Shown: positions 43,102 to 51,231, counted from the first letter of the stretch. The stretch is DNA of 64,000 nt from Clostridia bacterium (GCA_017394805.1 JAFPXC010000003.1:56421-120420), one strand, 5' to 3'. Notes: a model not told the origin generated them from the sequence alone. Made by a program: numbers and translations.

Positions 43102-43130
43102 ATCATAGAATATCGCGCGCGAAAAATCAA
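43102..43130 (-). promoter_or_regulatory. Promoter of the apbE-rnf operon (near-leaderless)
   Basis: On the minus strand TTGATT (43125-43130), 17 bases, TATGAT (43102-43107), then eight bases to the ATG. Confidence 0.8.
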
Positions 43131-43161
43131 GACCAAGCGCGTATTTTGTGTCGTTTGGGAC

Positions 43162-43187
43162 AAAAAAAATTGCGCCATAGGCGCAAT
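43162..43187 (-). terminator. Terminator of the GlmU-like gene pair
   Basis: On the minus strand an 8-bp stem (ATTGCGCC/GGCGCAAT, loop TAT) is followed by eight Ts. Confidence 0.88.
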
Positions 43188-43217
43188 GAAAAAGCGACCG
43201 TCTGCGGTACGGCGGTG

Positions 43218-43829
43218 TCAGTCGGCGGGAATATACCCTTTGACCGACCGCAAGGGGCGCACCTTGCCGTGCGCCGCCAACACCGTGCCCGGGTTGAGTA
43301 CGGCGTTCGCGCCCACTTCGGCGAAGTCGCCCACCAATGCGCCCAATTTGCGCAGGGTAGTGGGGTAACGTACACCCCCTATTTGCACCGCGACGGGGGC
43401 GTTGTCCTGGCGCAGATTGGATAGTATCACCCCCGCGCCGAGGTGCGCGTAGGCGCCCAGAACGCTATCGCCCACGTAGTTGAGGTGCGCCACCGTGGCG
43501 TGTGACAGTAATATCGTGTTTTTGAGTTCGGCGGCGTGCCCGACCACCGCGCCTTTGCCCACGTAGTTGGCGCCTCTCAGGTAGGCGTGGGGCTTGACGA
43601 CCGCTCCTTCCGCAATGATGCACGGGGCGGACAAACGCGCGTCCTCGGCTATCCGCGCGGTGGGGTGCGCCCATATCTGCAACCCGATTTGTTCGTATTC
43701 GGCGGGGAGAGAGCGGGCGAGGTCTATGAGGGCGGCTTCGAGGTCGGACAGCACTTCCCACGGCAGTCCCGCCACGAGGCGGACGGCCATCGGTTCGTCC
43801 GACGCTTGCCAAAGATCGTAGAAATCCAT
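43218..43829 (-). CDS. Left-handed beta-helix acyltransferase, GlmU C-terminal-like
   Basis: A 203-residue protein. After an N-terminal helix pair (1-45), hexapeptide repeats begin at IWAHPTARIAEDARLSAPC and run through VVKPHAYLRGANYVGKGAVVGHAAELKNTILLS. The sequence HAAELKN and the later GAYAHLGAGVILSNLR resemble the acetyltransferase half of GlmU. The catalytic His may be His124 in the LSHATVAHLNYVGD loop, which parallels GlmU. It follows the nucleotidyltransferase gene by eight bases. Substrate unknown. Confidence 0.82.
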   Translation of the reverse strand: MDFYDLWQASDEPMAVRLVAGLPWEVLSDLEAALIDLARSLPAEYEQIGLQIWAHPTARIAEDARLSAPCIIAEGAVVKPHAYLRGANYVGKGAVVGHAAELKNTILLSHATVAHLNYVGDSVLGAYAHLGAGVILSNLRQDNAPVAVQIGGVRYPTTLRKLGALVGDFAEVGANAVLNPGTVLAAHGKVRPLRSVKGYIPAD

Positions 43830-43837
43830 ACGCTATG

Positions 43838-44704
43838 TTATGCCCACAGGTGGGGCGGATATTCGCCCGCACGACGAAGTTTGGCGATGGCCGCCCGCAC
43901 GCGGCGCAGATCTTCGGCGTAGGTCAGGCCGTACCAACGGCTCTTGGCCCGTACCACTTTGAAAAGGCTGTGCGTGCGCCCCACGAACTCGCTTATCACG
44001 TCGCCCAGATAACATTCGGGACGGGCGTTTTGGGCGAGGAAGGTGGCAAAGCACTTGGCGGCGGTGGGCACGATGGCGGGCTGCATGGCATAGAGGTTCA
44101 TATTGACCGCGGTATTCTCGCTCACGTAGCGGCGGCAGGTGTCGTCCTCCGCGTACAGTTTGCCCACCGCGTCGCGGCATAGGGTGCATTCGCATATCCC
44201 CACGAGTTTATCCTTTTCGGTCAGGCAGATACCTCGGTGCACGGGCGTTCTCGCCACCGTTTTCCCTGCGGGATAGACCACGCAGCCGAATTCGCCCATG
44301 GCGGATAGGTCGACCGCTTGGGCGATGGCCTCACGGCCGTAGAAGTCGTCCGCGTTCATCACGACGAAGGGTTCTTTGAGTCCTTGCGCTCCGCACAAAA
44401 ACGCGTGTCCCGTGCCCAAAGGCGGGCAATCTTCGTCGAAGCCGTACACGGCGGGCGGCGTTTGTTCGACGTACTCGACGGACAATTTTCCCCCTATACG
44501 TACCCCCACCGTTTGCGCAAAACGCGCCGCGTTTTCTTTCGCCACCACGATTACGGCGCGCGTTACGCCCGCTCTTATAGCGTCGTACAAGGCGTAGTCG
44601 ACCAAGGTGCATTCGTCCTCGTCTACCGTCGCCAATTGCTTGTCGCCAGCTTGGTGCCCGCCGAAGCGTTTGCCCCAGCCTCCCGCCAAAATCAATGCTA
44701 CCAT
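43838..44704 (-). CDS. Sugar-phosphate nucleotidyltransferase, GlmU N-terminal-like
   Basis: A 288-residue protein with the nucleotidyltransferase fold. The signature GGxGxRF appears as LAGGWGKRFGG with downstream DKQL, and VVMNADDFYG is the metal-binding Asp motif. It likely joins a nucleoside triphosphate to a sugar-1-phosphate. Followed immediately by the beta-helix gene, the pair resembles a split GlmU. The ATG at 44704 has no Shine-Dalgarno; the sequence TACGCT lies six bases before it and could be a -10 box, but no -35 is seen. Confidence 0.83.
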   Translation of the reverse strand: MVALILAGGWGKRFGGHQAGDKQLATVDEDECTLVDYALYDAIRAGVTRAVIVVAKENAARFAQTVGVRIGGKLSVEYVEQTPPAVYGFDEDCPPLGTGHAFLCGAQGLKEPFVVMNADDFYGREAIAQAVDLSAMGEFGCVVYPAGKTVARTPVHRGICLTEKDKLVGICECTLCRDAVGKLYAEDDTCRRYVSENTAVNMNLYAMQPAIVPTAAKCFATFLAQNARPECYLGDVISEFVGRTHSLFKVVRAKSRWYGLTYAEDLRRVRAAIAKLRRAGEYPPHLWA

Positions 44705-44745
44705 ATAGATAGCGTATGACGGGCGCCATACAAACGTGACGGGAC

Positions 44746-44779
44746 AAAAAAACGGCCTCGACAAGAGTCGAAGCCGTTT
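44746..44779 (-). terminator. Terminator of the ferredoxin gene
   Basis: On the minus strand AAACGGC-T-TCGAC / GTCGA-G-GCCGTTT (loop TCTT) is followed by a T-run (44750-44746). Confidence 0.85.
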
Positions 44780-44796
44780 GGTGGATCAGCCGATTA

Positions 44797-44967
44797 TTAT
44801 TTCTCGCTGATGGCGCCGACGGGACAGCTTGCTTCGCAAGCGCCGCAATCGATGCACTCGTTGGGGTTGATTTCGTATTTGCCGTCGCCCTCGGCGATCG
44901 CTTCTACGGGGCAGTTCGCCGCGCAGCTGCCGCAACTGATACATTCATTGCTAATGATTCTTGCCAT
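44797..44967 (-). CDS. 2[4Fe-4S] ferredoxin
   Basis: A 56-residue clostridial-type ferredoxin. Two cluster motifs are seen: CISCGSCAANCP and CIDCGACEASCP, each CxxCxxCxxxCP. It is a likely low-potential electron partner for the Rnf complex encoded nearby (inference). AAGGAG precedes the ATG. It is monocistronic with its own promoter and terminator. Confidence 0.96.
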   Translation of the reverse strand: MARIISNECISCGSCAANCPVEAIAEGDGKYEINPNECIDCGACEASCPVGAISEK

Positions 44968-44997
44968 AATGATTCTCCTTTTGGTTTTGGTAATTCC

Positions 44998-45026
44998 ATT
45001 ATATCACGCCGTGTGCCAAGTTGCAA
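44998..45026 (-). promoter_or_regulatory. Promoter of the ferredoxin gene
   Basis: On the minus strand TTGCAA (45021-45026), 17 bases, TATAAT (44998-45003). Confidence 0.85.
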
Positions 45027-45050
45027 ACGTTTTTCGCCAATCTTCTCATT

Positions 45051-45929
45051 TTATTCGTCGCCTTCGCCGTCGGGAATCTCGTCCGTATCGTCTTGGTCGT
45101 CTGTTTCGTCCACGCCCGCGCTTTCGTAGCCCTGCAACTGGTTGAGCGGATAGCGCTTGATCTCCATAATGTCGTCGTGCGCTATACGCACCAACACTTC
45201 TTTGCGGATCATGTCCAAACTGTCCACCACGCCTTCGCCGTCGGGGGTGGTGACGCGGCTCTTGACCTTGGGCATCTCCTTGGCCACTTCCATATAGTAT
45301 TCGCTCTCGTACTTCAGACAGCACATCAACTTGCCGCACATACCGCTGATCTTGGTGGGCGACAAAGACAGCCCTTGCACTTTGGCCATCTTGATGGTGA
45401 CCTTCTCGAAGTCGGTCAAAAAGGCGTGACAGCAGCAGGGCCGCCCGCAGGGAGCCAACGCGCCGCGCATTTTGATATCGTCGCGTTCAAACAACTGACA
45501 CAGTTCGATACGCGCGTGCAAGGTCGCCGCCAAGTCCTTGACCAACTCGCGGAAGTCCACTCTGCCGTCCGCGGTGAAGTACAACAGCACTTTTTTGCCG
45601 TCGAAGGTGTACACGCAGTCCACGAATTTGAGTTTCAGCTTGTGCTTTTCCGCCTTTTGTTGGGCGATTTTCATCGCGTCCTCGCGCATGCCCGCCAAGC
45701 GCACGGCCTGCGCTTCGTCTTTGGCCGTGGCCAGACGCAGGACGGGTTTGAGCTCGTGCTTGACGGCCTCGTCTTCCACTTCGCGGTTGGCTATGACGAC
45801 GTGGCCGTACTCCAAGCCGCGCGCGGTCTCGACTATGACGTTGTCGCCCACGCGGAATTCCACGCCGTTGGGATTGAAATAATAGACCTTTTTACCAGTC
45901 GGATATTTTACGCCTACGATTGTGCGCAT
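45051..45929 (-). CDS. ricT: PSP1 domain protein RicT (YaaT)
   Basis: A 292-residue cytoplasmic protein with the PSP1 domain. The cysteine-rich pair PCGRPCCCHAF and GMCGKLMCCLKYE is the RicT signature. In Bacillus the Ric (Y) complex carries Fe-S clusters and promotes RNase Y-dependent mRNA maturation. The acidic C-terminal tail (ETDDQDDTDE) is poorly conserved. The ATG at 45929 overlaps the end of holB by 16 bases; GGAGG lies upstream. The holB-ricT order is standard in Firmicutes. Confidence 0.95.
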   Translation of the reverse strand: MRTIVGVKYPTGKKVYYFNPNGVEFRVGDNVIVETARGLEYGHVVIANREVEDEAVKHELKPVLRLATAKDEAQAVRLAGMREDAMKIAQQKAEKHKLKLKFVDCVYTFDGKKVLLYFTADGRVDFRELVKDLAATLHARIELCQLFERDDIKMRGALAPCGRPCCCHAFLTDFEKVTIKMAKVQGLSLSPTKISGMCGKLMCCLKYESEYYMEVAKEMPKVKSRVTTPDGEGVVDSLDMIRKEVLVRIAHDDIMEIKRYPLNQLQGYESAGVDETDDQDDTDEIPDGEGDE

Positions 45930-46897
45930 TGATGTTTTACCTCCAGCATAGTGAGTAGCAGGTTGTCCGCCACGTTGACGGCGGTGCAGTAGGCCGCTAC
46001 CCGCAGTTTCGATTCGTTGATGACGTCCAATATCATCGGCAAGGAGCGCACGGGATAGAGGGGCGCGATGCGACGATAGACGGGCAGTTTGTCGCGATAT
46101 ACGACGAATTCCTCGACGCCTTCTTTGACGAACATAACGTCTTTGATGGCCAACTCCAGCACGTCGAGGGTTTTGGCCAAGGAGTCCTTGGCGAAGATGG
46201 GGCGATAGAGATAGAAGGGCACTTCGGCCACGCGGTTGAGCCCCGCCAGCACGTCCACCACCTCGTCGACGAGGGCGAAGTAGTCCTCGTCCCGTCCCAA
46301 CTCGCACGCCAAGGTCAGGTTGCCCATGGCGGCTTTGGCGAATACGGCGGACGTGGCTATGCCCTCCGCTTCCAATATCGCCACCGTTTGTTCCTCCGAA
46401 AAGGGGGTGAGCGTCAGCGTCTTCACGCGCGAAAGAATGGTGGGCAATACCCCTTTTTCGCGCTCGGCGGATAGCAAAAACAGCACGTTTGCGTTGGGTT
46501 CCTCGAGCGTTTTCAAGAGTATGTTCTGCACGCGCTCGGTTTGCAGGTGCATATTGCGCAACACGTAGATTTTCTTGCCGCCCTCCAACGATCCGAGCAT
46601 AGCGTCCTCCACGATATCTTGCGCTTTTTCCGCTTTGATGGTCTCGCCCTCGGGATTCGGCTCGGACACGTCCACCTTGTTGCGGCCGAACACTTTGCGG
46701 CACTCGGCGCAGGACAGACATACGGTCGGGCAGTACGCGCGGGCACACATCAGTAGAAGCAGTTGCTCCAAGGCCAACTTATCTTCGCTGAGTACCAAGT
46801 AGGCGTGCGACATACGCGCGGCCTCGCGGTCGAAAATGCGCCATACGTCGCTGTCTTTCAGCGCTTTGAGCAACGTCGCGTTCGTCCTTACTTCCAT
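45914..46897 (-). CDS. holB: DNA polymerase III delta prime subunit
   Basis: A 327-residue clamp-loader subunit. As in other delta-prime proteins the P-loop is degenerate: SHAYLVLSEDKLALEQ stands where gamma/tau has an active Walker A. The zinc module (Cys51, 56, 60, 63, 66) and the sensor-like KTLEEPNANVLFLL and LPTILSRVKTLTLTPF are present. It starts inside the last codons of the upstream lipoprotein gene and overlaps ricT. Confidence 0.9.
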   Translation of the reverse strand: MEVRTNATLLKALKDSDVWRIFDREAARMSHAYLVLSEDKLALEQLLLLMCARAYCPTVCLSCAECRKVFGRNKVDVSEPNPEGETIKAEKAQDIVEDAMLGSLEGGKKIYVLRNMHLQTERVQNILLKTLEEPNANVLFLLSAEREKGVLPTILSRVKTLTLTPFSEEQTVAILEAEGIATSAVFAKAAMGNLTLACELGRDEDYFALVDEVVDVLAGLNRVAEVPFYLYRPIFAKDSLAKTLDVLELAIKDVMFVKEGVEEFVVYRDKLPVYRRIAPLYPVRSLPMILDVINESKLRVAAYCTAVNVADNLLLTMLEVKHQCAQS

Positions 46898-47736
46898 TGT
46901 GCCACCACCGTGAAGTTTTGGTAACCCCACTGTATCATTTCGTACGAAAGGCGGGTGACTACCGTGCCCTCCAACGTGAGCCTGACGGTCTCGCCGTCTA
47001 CGACGAAAGTTTTGGGCGTCGTCCACACTTTGACTATCCAGCAGTCGAATTGCCGCCCGTTGGCCGAGGCGGGCGCGAGCGTCAAGGTCTCGCCCACGCG
47101 GTCGTACGTGGCGGGATTGGGATTGGTCACGTCGGACGGGTTGACGTCTTCGCCGTAGTCGTAGTTGATCCCGTACGCGCGGGGTTTGGGCGCCGTAAAG
47201 GTGAGGTCGCGCCCCGCGTTGGTGGGAATGCGCACGCAATGAACGCCCAGTTCTACGCAATATAGCCCGTCGTAATAGCCTTCCTTGTGCACCGTGGGCA
47301 GTTCGGCGCCCCCTTCGCCGTATTCCGAATATTGATAGTCGTACACGTATTCACCCCGCACGTCGAAGCCGTCGAGCCCCTCGTAACGGACGGAATAATG
47401 CTTGCCTATCTCATAGAGGTAGAGCGTCATATCTCCCATGACGGGGCGGGTGGTATCGTAGGGCGTGATGAGGGTTTCGTCCGCGAACCAGGCGAGGTCG
47501 TCGTGCGTATCCATGGGCACCGCGCCCTCGGGGAAGGGCAGGGTAGGCGTGGAGCCGATCGCCACGGTGATAGGCTCGGGGGCCTCGAAGATATACAATT
47601 CGGGATCGACTACGAACGTAATAACCGCGTACGAAACCTCGGGCGTCACCACCTGCGCCTCGCCTTTTTTGTCGCGGCAGCCCACGAGGGCGACCACCAA
47701 TATAATACAAATAACAGCGATTATCAGTTTCTTCAT
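46888..47736 (-). CDS. Lipoprotein with InlB B-repeat-like domains
   Basis: A 282-residue exported protein. A lipoprotein signal ends at Cys20 (LVGC). The first domain (AVITFVVDPEL...GDMTLYLYE) and the last (ending FTVVAQWK) fit the Listeria-Bacteroides (InlB B / Flg_new) repeat, a small beta-grasp surface module. Function is unknown; attachment or binding is plausible. Its last ten bases overlap holB, so it is transcribed with replication and RNA-decay genes. RBS GGTGA. Confidence 0.8.
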   Translation of the reverse strand: MKKLIIAVICIILVVALVGCRDKKGEAQVVTPEVSYAVITFVVDPELYIFEAPEPITVAIGSTPTLPFPEGAVPMDTHDDLAWFADETLITPYDTTRPVMGDMTLYLYEIGKHYSVRYEGLDGFDVRGEYVYDYQYSEYGEGGAELPTVHKEGYYDGLYCVELGVHCVRIPTNAGRDLTFTAPKPRAYGINYDYGEDVNPSDVTNPNPATYDRVGETLTLAPASANGRQFDCWIVKVWTTPKTFVVDGETVRLTLEGTVVTRLSYEMIQWGYQNFTVVAQWK

Positions 47737-47752
47737 AGTATCACCAAACTAT

Positions 47753-47780
47753 ATTATATCATAAAATATGCGTTTTGCAA
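47753..47780 (-). promoter_or_regulatory. Promoter of the lipoprotein-holB-ricT unit
   Basis: On the minus strand TTGCAA (47775-47780), 16 bases, TATAAT (47753-47758). Confidence 0.8.
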
Positions 47781-47828
47781 ATACTTTTTTGTGCCAGACG
47801 TCCGAGGGCGCGGCGGAAAGATATGGAA

Positions 47829-47913
47829 AAGCGCACCTTTTCGTGTGCAAAGGTGCGCTTCGCGTGGGTGCTTGGCACGCAAAAGCGGGTAACGTATGCC
47901 GCTTTTGCGTGCC
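47829..47913 (-). terminator. Two strong hairpins after the DUF2130 gene
   Basis: Nearest the gene is a 15-bp perfect inverted repeat (47874-47888 with 47899-47913, loop of ten). The second, a 12-bp stem (47829-47840 with 47849-47860), is followed on the minus strand by TTCC and a T-rich stretch and probably terminates. The first has no T-run and may protect the 3' end. Confidence 0.65.
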
Positions 47914-47925
47914 GTTATGGAAAAC

Positions 47926-49140
47926 TCAGTCGTCTTTCTTCTTTTTGCTTTCCTTGTATTCTTCGTACAAAGTCGGGCTGTCTTTCAGCAATTTGCGCAT
48001 GGTGATATCTTCCACTTTGCGGTCGGCGATGTTGTATTGGCGTTGGGATTTCAAAAGGGATTCTTTGAAATCCAGCATATCTTTGATCGCCTTGTCGATG
48101 TTGTCGATGGCTTTGGTGAAGTGGTCGTTGGCGATGCGGCAGTTGTTACTGAAATCCTGCTTGAACGCCATTAGCTGCGTTTCCAACGCCGTCACGTCCA
48201 CGTTTTGGCGCTGTAGCTGGATCAGCTCGCGTTTTTGCGCGACGTTGGCTTGTGCCGCGTTGCGCAAGAGAGAGATGATGGAGATGAAGCATTGCGGGCG
48301 TACCACATACATTTTTTCGTAATTGTACACTTCCACGATGCCGGCGTTGTAGTAGTCGCTGTCTGCCTCCAACGTGCTCACCAAAACGGCGTATTCGGCG
48401 TGTTTGTTGCGGCGGTCTTTGTCCAATTTGGCGAAGAAGTCCTCGTTTTTGTGCTTGGTCTTGGTCTCGTCCCCCTCGTTCTTCATTTCGAAGATGATGG
48501 AGATATACTCCACGCCGTCGTCCGTGCGGTCTACGTAGAGGAAGTCGGCTTTGGTGCCGTCCACCACGTCGTTATCCTTCTCGAAATAGGCGTTGCGGAA
48601 GGCCGTGGTGCGCAGTTTGTTGAATTCGTTGAGGCAATATTGTTCGAGGGACTCGCCCAGCATTTTGGTGGACAGTTTGCTCTTGTAGTCCTTGTAAAAC
48701 TCCACCTCGCGTTCTTTCTCGGCGAGCTTTTGCGCGTAGGCGTTTTCTTGCTCCCGCATTTGCTCTTTCAATGCGGCCGTCTCTTGCAAACGCGTCTGCT
48801 CCAATTCGCCGCGCACTTCGCCCACGGCTTTTTCCTTCTCGAGTTCGGCTATTTTTTCCGCTTGTTGCAGTTTGGTCGTCAATTCGTCTATTTGCCGTTG
48901 CAACGCCGCCTGTTCCTCGATGGCGGTTCGAGCGGTGTCGCTGACGGCTTGCGCGTTGTCCGCTTGCAACTTCTGGATTTGCATTTCGTGCTCTTTGGCG
49001 GCTACCTGCAATTTTTCCTGCGCTCGTTTCTCTACGCTCCGTTCGAATTCGGCGTTCCGTATTTGCGTGACGATGGCGTTGTAGGCGTTCTCGTCGAGGT
49101 CGATGACCGTTCCGCAGTTGGGGCATTTGATTTGATTCAT
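47926..49140 (-). CDS. DUF2130 family protein with coiled coil
   Basis: A 404-residue protein. The N-terminus holds a small zinc-ribbon-like motif (CPNCGTVIDL). Residues about 30-160 form a long Glu/Gln/Lys coiled coil, and the second half matches DUF2130: SLEQYCLNEFNKLR, DNDVVDGTKADFLYVDR, ISIIFEMKNEGDET and AEYAVLVSTLE. The D...E-M-K spacing resembles a PD-(D/E)XK nuclease core, so DNA cleavage or binding is possible but unproven. AAGGAGG precedes the ATG. It is monocistronic. Confidence 0.85.
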   Translation of the reverse strand: MNQIKCPNCGTVIDLDENAYNAIVTQIRNAEFERSVEKRAQEKLQVAAKEHEMQIQKLQADNAQAVSDTARTAIEEQAALQRQIDELTTKLQQAEKIAELEKEKAVGEVRGELEQTRLQETAALKEQMREQENAYAQKLAEKEREVEFYKDYKSKLSTKMLGESLEQYCLNEFNKLRTTAFRNAYFEKDNDVVDGTKADFLYVDRTDDGVEYISIIFEMKNEGDETKTKHKNEDFFAKLDKDRRNKHAEYAVLVSTLEADSDYYNAGIVEVYNYEKMYVVRPQCFISIISLLRNAAQANVAQKRELIQLQRQNVDVTALETQLMAFKQDFSNNCRIANDHFTKAIDNIDKAIKDMLDFKESLLKSQRQYNIADRKVEDITMRKLLKDSPTLYEEYKESKKKKDD

Positions 49141-49483
49141 ATTATTTCCTCCTTTCGGTACTATATTTCGTATGGATATGCGCATAAACGGCAGTTTTGT
49201 ATTTTTATCAATATAAAATGCATAAACGCGATTATGCCCGAATTTGGGCGATTTACCCTTATCTGCTTAGATGATAGCACGGTTTTTGCCCGTTGTAAAG
49301 GGTTTTTATGCAAAAAATTGCAAAAATCCAAAAATATTTTGCTTAACGCGCGCTATTTCCCCCAAGTCGATTTGTATAAAAATTCATTCTTATAAAAGAA
49401 TTTATTATATATATTTTTACGGCAAAAACGATTGAGAGAAACGGTTTTGCCGCTACTATGGAAAATAGAAAATAAGCAAAAAT
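49141..49483. other. AT-rich intergenic region upstream of the DUF2130 gene
   Basis: About 340 bases without a gene, clearly more AT-rich than the surroundings. It contains the DUF2130 promoter (49271-49299) and leader, an ATTCTT/AAGAAT palindrome near 49389-49404 and an imperfect hairpin around 49421-49451. No tRNA-like or known RNA motif was recognised. Confidence 0.6.
49271..49299 (-). promoter_or_regulatory. Promoter of the DUF2130 gene
   Basis: On the minus strand TTTACA (49294-49299), 17 bases, TATCAT (49271-49276). The leader is about 125 bases long. Confidence 0.72.
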
Positions 49484-49519
49484 AAAAGAGCGAATTGACC
49501 GCAGTCAATCCGCTCTTTT
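49484..49519. terminator. Terminator of the HtrA-like gene
   Basis: Stem AAAAGAGCG + ATTGAC with GTCAAT + CGCTCTTTT (one mismatch), loop CGCA. It is followed by T-rich sequence on the minus strand. Confidence 0.85.
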
Positions 49520-49532
49520 CGTCGTGCGGAGA

Positions 49533-51095
49533 TCAACCGATCTTGTCTATCTCGGTCGTGCTGGTCACCGTGATGACGGTTTGCGCGGCCTCGCCGTTGC
49601 GCTCGTAGTCGATGGTGATGACGTCGCCTTCACGCGCCAACAGCATGCTGTCGATGAGGACGAAGGTACGCGTCACGTCCAACTCCACTCTGGTCTTGCC
49701 GCTCGCGGGGTCCACGATGGTGATTTTCTTGAGGAGGTCGCCCTTTTGCAATTTGCCGTAGGCGGCCGCCGTTTCGGCCACGTTTTCGGACACCGTGACA
49801 GTCTCCACGATGTGTACGCGTTTTGTCTCCGTGTCGTAGTAAGCGTAACTGTCCGTCAAAGACACCGTGACGCCCAATAGGCACTTAGTTGCGGCGTATT
49901 GTCCCACTTTGCCCGCCGCCTCGAAGCGCTCGATGAGGCCGTCGGCCGTGTAGACGGCGATATTGACGGGTATGGCGTAGGCGATATTCTCGGCCGTGCT
50001 GCTGTTCATCTTGGCGTGTACGATGCCGATGAGTCGGCCGTACGAATCGAACAAACCGCCGCCCGAGTTGCCGCCGTTGATGGAGGTGTCGATACGAATG
50101 ACGCGGAAGTTGACGTAGGTGCTACCGTCCGCGGCGAGCATACGATTGTTTTCGCTGTCCACCGAGATGACGCCGCTCGTCACCGAGATGCCGCCCGCTT
50201 CGGGGTTGCCGATGACGATGGCCGCTTGGCCGATGGAGAGTTCGGTGCTGTCGCCCACCGTCGCCGCCTTGGCGTCGCTTTCTTTGAGGATATCGCTATT
50301 CTCCACGTACAATACGGCGACGTCCAACTTCATACTGCCGCCCACGTACTTGGCGGGGATGCGGTAGCGGAAGGTGCTCTTGCCCGACTCGTCCGTATCC
50401 AGCACGCGCTCTTGGCCGTACAAGAGGACGTAAATATCGTCGCTTATGGTGGTCTTGGCGCTTGCGTTGAACACTACGTGGTAGTTGGTGATGATATAGG
50501 CGCTACCCGTTTCTTTGTCCAACTTGTATATGACGCCCGCGCCCGCCGAGGTAGCGGTCTCGCTCGTCTCCCGGTAGCCGCTCCAGGGGTTACCCGTATA
50601 GCTGACCACCTCGAAATTGCTATACACGCTCACGCAGCTGAATACGGCGTCCGCGACCATAGTTTCGGTGGACACGGTCTCGTAGGTCTGGGTGAAGTAT
50701 TCTTGCAAAAACTCGATGAAAGAGCCGGTGTACTCGGTGCCGTTCTCGGCCAGATACTCGGCTTTGTAGGCCTCGTAGACGTCGTTGATGGTGTAGGACG
50801 CGTCTTTGCCGTCCTTTCCGTCCTTGCCTTTTTCGCCGTTGAGAGAGGCGAGCCATTGCTCTTCGGTGCCCACGTAGCCGTTCTTGACGGCCAACTCGTA
50901 GGCGGATTCACCTTGTTTGAGGGACTCCAACCATTGCGCCTCGGTGCCCACGTAGCCGTTCTTGACGGCCAACTCGTAGGCGCTCAAGCCGTTGCTTGCG
51001 GTGGCGGAGACGTTCTCACAGCCCACGAACGCGACGACGAGGGCAATCAACAGGATGCTTGCAATCGTTGCTGTCAATATGCGTTTTTTCATCAT
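49533..51095 (-). CDS. HtrA/DegP-like serine protease lipoprotein with repeat and collagen-like linker
   Basis: A 520-residue exported protease. The lipobox ends at Cys26 (FVGC). Two near-identical 26-residue units (38-63, 64-88; AYELAVKNGYVGTE..WL) are followed by the collagen-like GKDGKDGKD (90-98). The trypsin-like domain has His206 (TNYHVV), Asp258 (KLDVAVLYV) and Ser344 (NGGNSGGGLF). A PDZ-like domain follows (YGKLQKGDLLKKITI). It is likely a cell-surface quality-control or signalling protease held away from the membrane by the repeat stalk. Start: two adjacent ATGs after AAAGGAG. Confidence 0.9.
   Translation of the reverse strand: MMKKRILTATIASILLIALVVAFVGCENVSATASNGLSAYELAVKNGYVGTEAQWLESLKQGESAYELAVKNGYVGTEEQWLASLNGEKGKDGKDGKDASYTINDVYEAYKAEYLAENGTEYTGSFIEFLQEYFTQTYETVSTETMVADAVFSCVSVYSNFEVVSYTGNPWSGYRETSETATSAGAGVIYKLDKETGSAYIITNYHVVFNASAKTTISDDIYVLLYGQERVLDTDESGKSTFRYRIPAKYVGGSMKLDVAVLYVENSDILKESDAKAATVGDSTELSIGQAAIVIGNPEAGGISVTSGVISVDSENNRMLAADGSTYVNFRVIRIDTSINGGNSGGGLFDSYGRLIGIVHAKMNSSTAENIAYAIPVNIAVYTADGLIERFEAAGKVGQYAATKCLLGVTVSLTDSYAYYDTETKRVHIVETVTVSENVAETAAAYGKLQKGDLLKKITIVDPASGKTRVELDVTRTFVLIDSMLLAREGDVITIDYERNGEAAQTVITVTSTTEIDKIG
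50863..50982 (-). repeat. 42-base direct repeat inside the HtrA-like gene
   Basis: Identical 42-base copies at 50863-50904 and 50941-50982, offset 78 bases (26 codons). They encode the duplicated AYELAVKNGYVGTE unit. Identity at third codon positions suggests a recent duplication. Confidence 0.9.
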
Positions 51096-51201
51096 ATCAC
51101 TCCTTTATTGTCTGCAAACGGCCGCGCCTCATACGCCGCCCGTTGCCTTTGATGACACTATCTTACCGTCCCAACCTAAAAATAACCTTAAAAAAGGAGG
51201 G

Positions 51202-51227
51202 AAAAAGCAAAGTTTGTGCGACTTTGC
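51202..51227 (-). terminator. Terminator of the marR-ABC operon
   Basis: On the minus strand GCAAAGT/ACTTTGC (loop of seven) is followed by TTTTT, four bases past the ABC gene stop. Confidence 0.87.
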
Positions 51228-51231
51228 GCGG

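Noticed and set aside
45051..46748. Extended N-terminus for ricT
   Set aside because: Covers most of holB in another frame; RicT starts MRTIVGVKYP at 45929.
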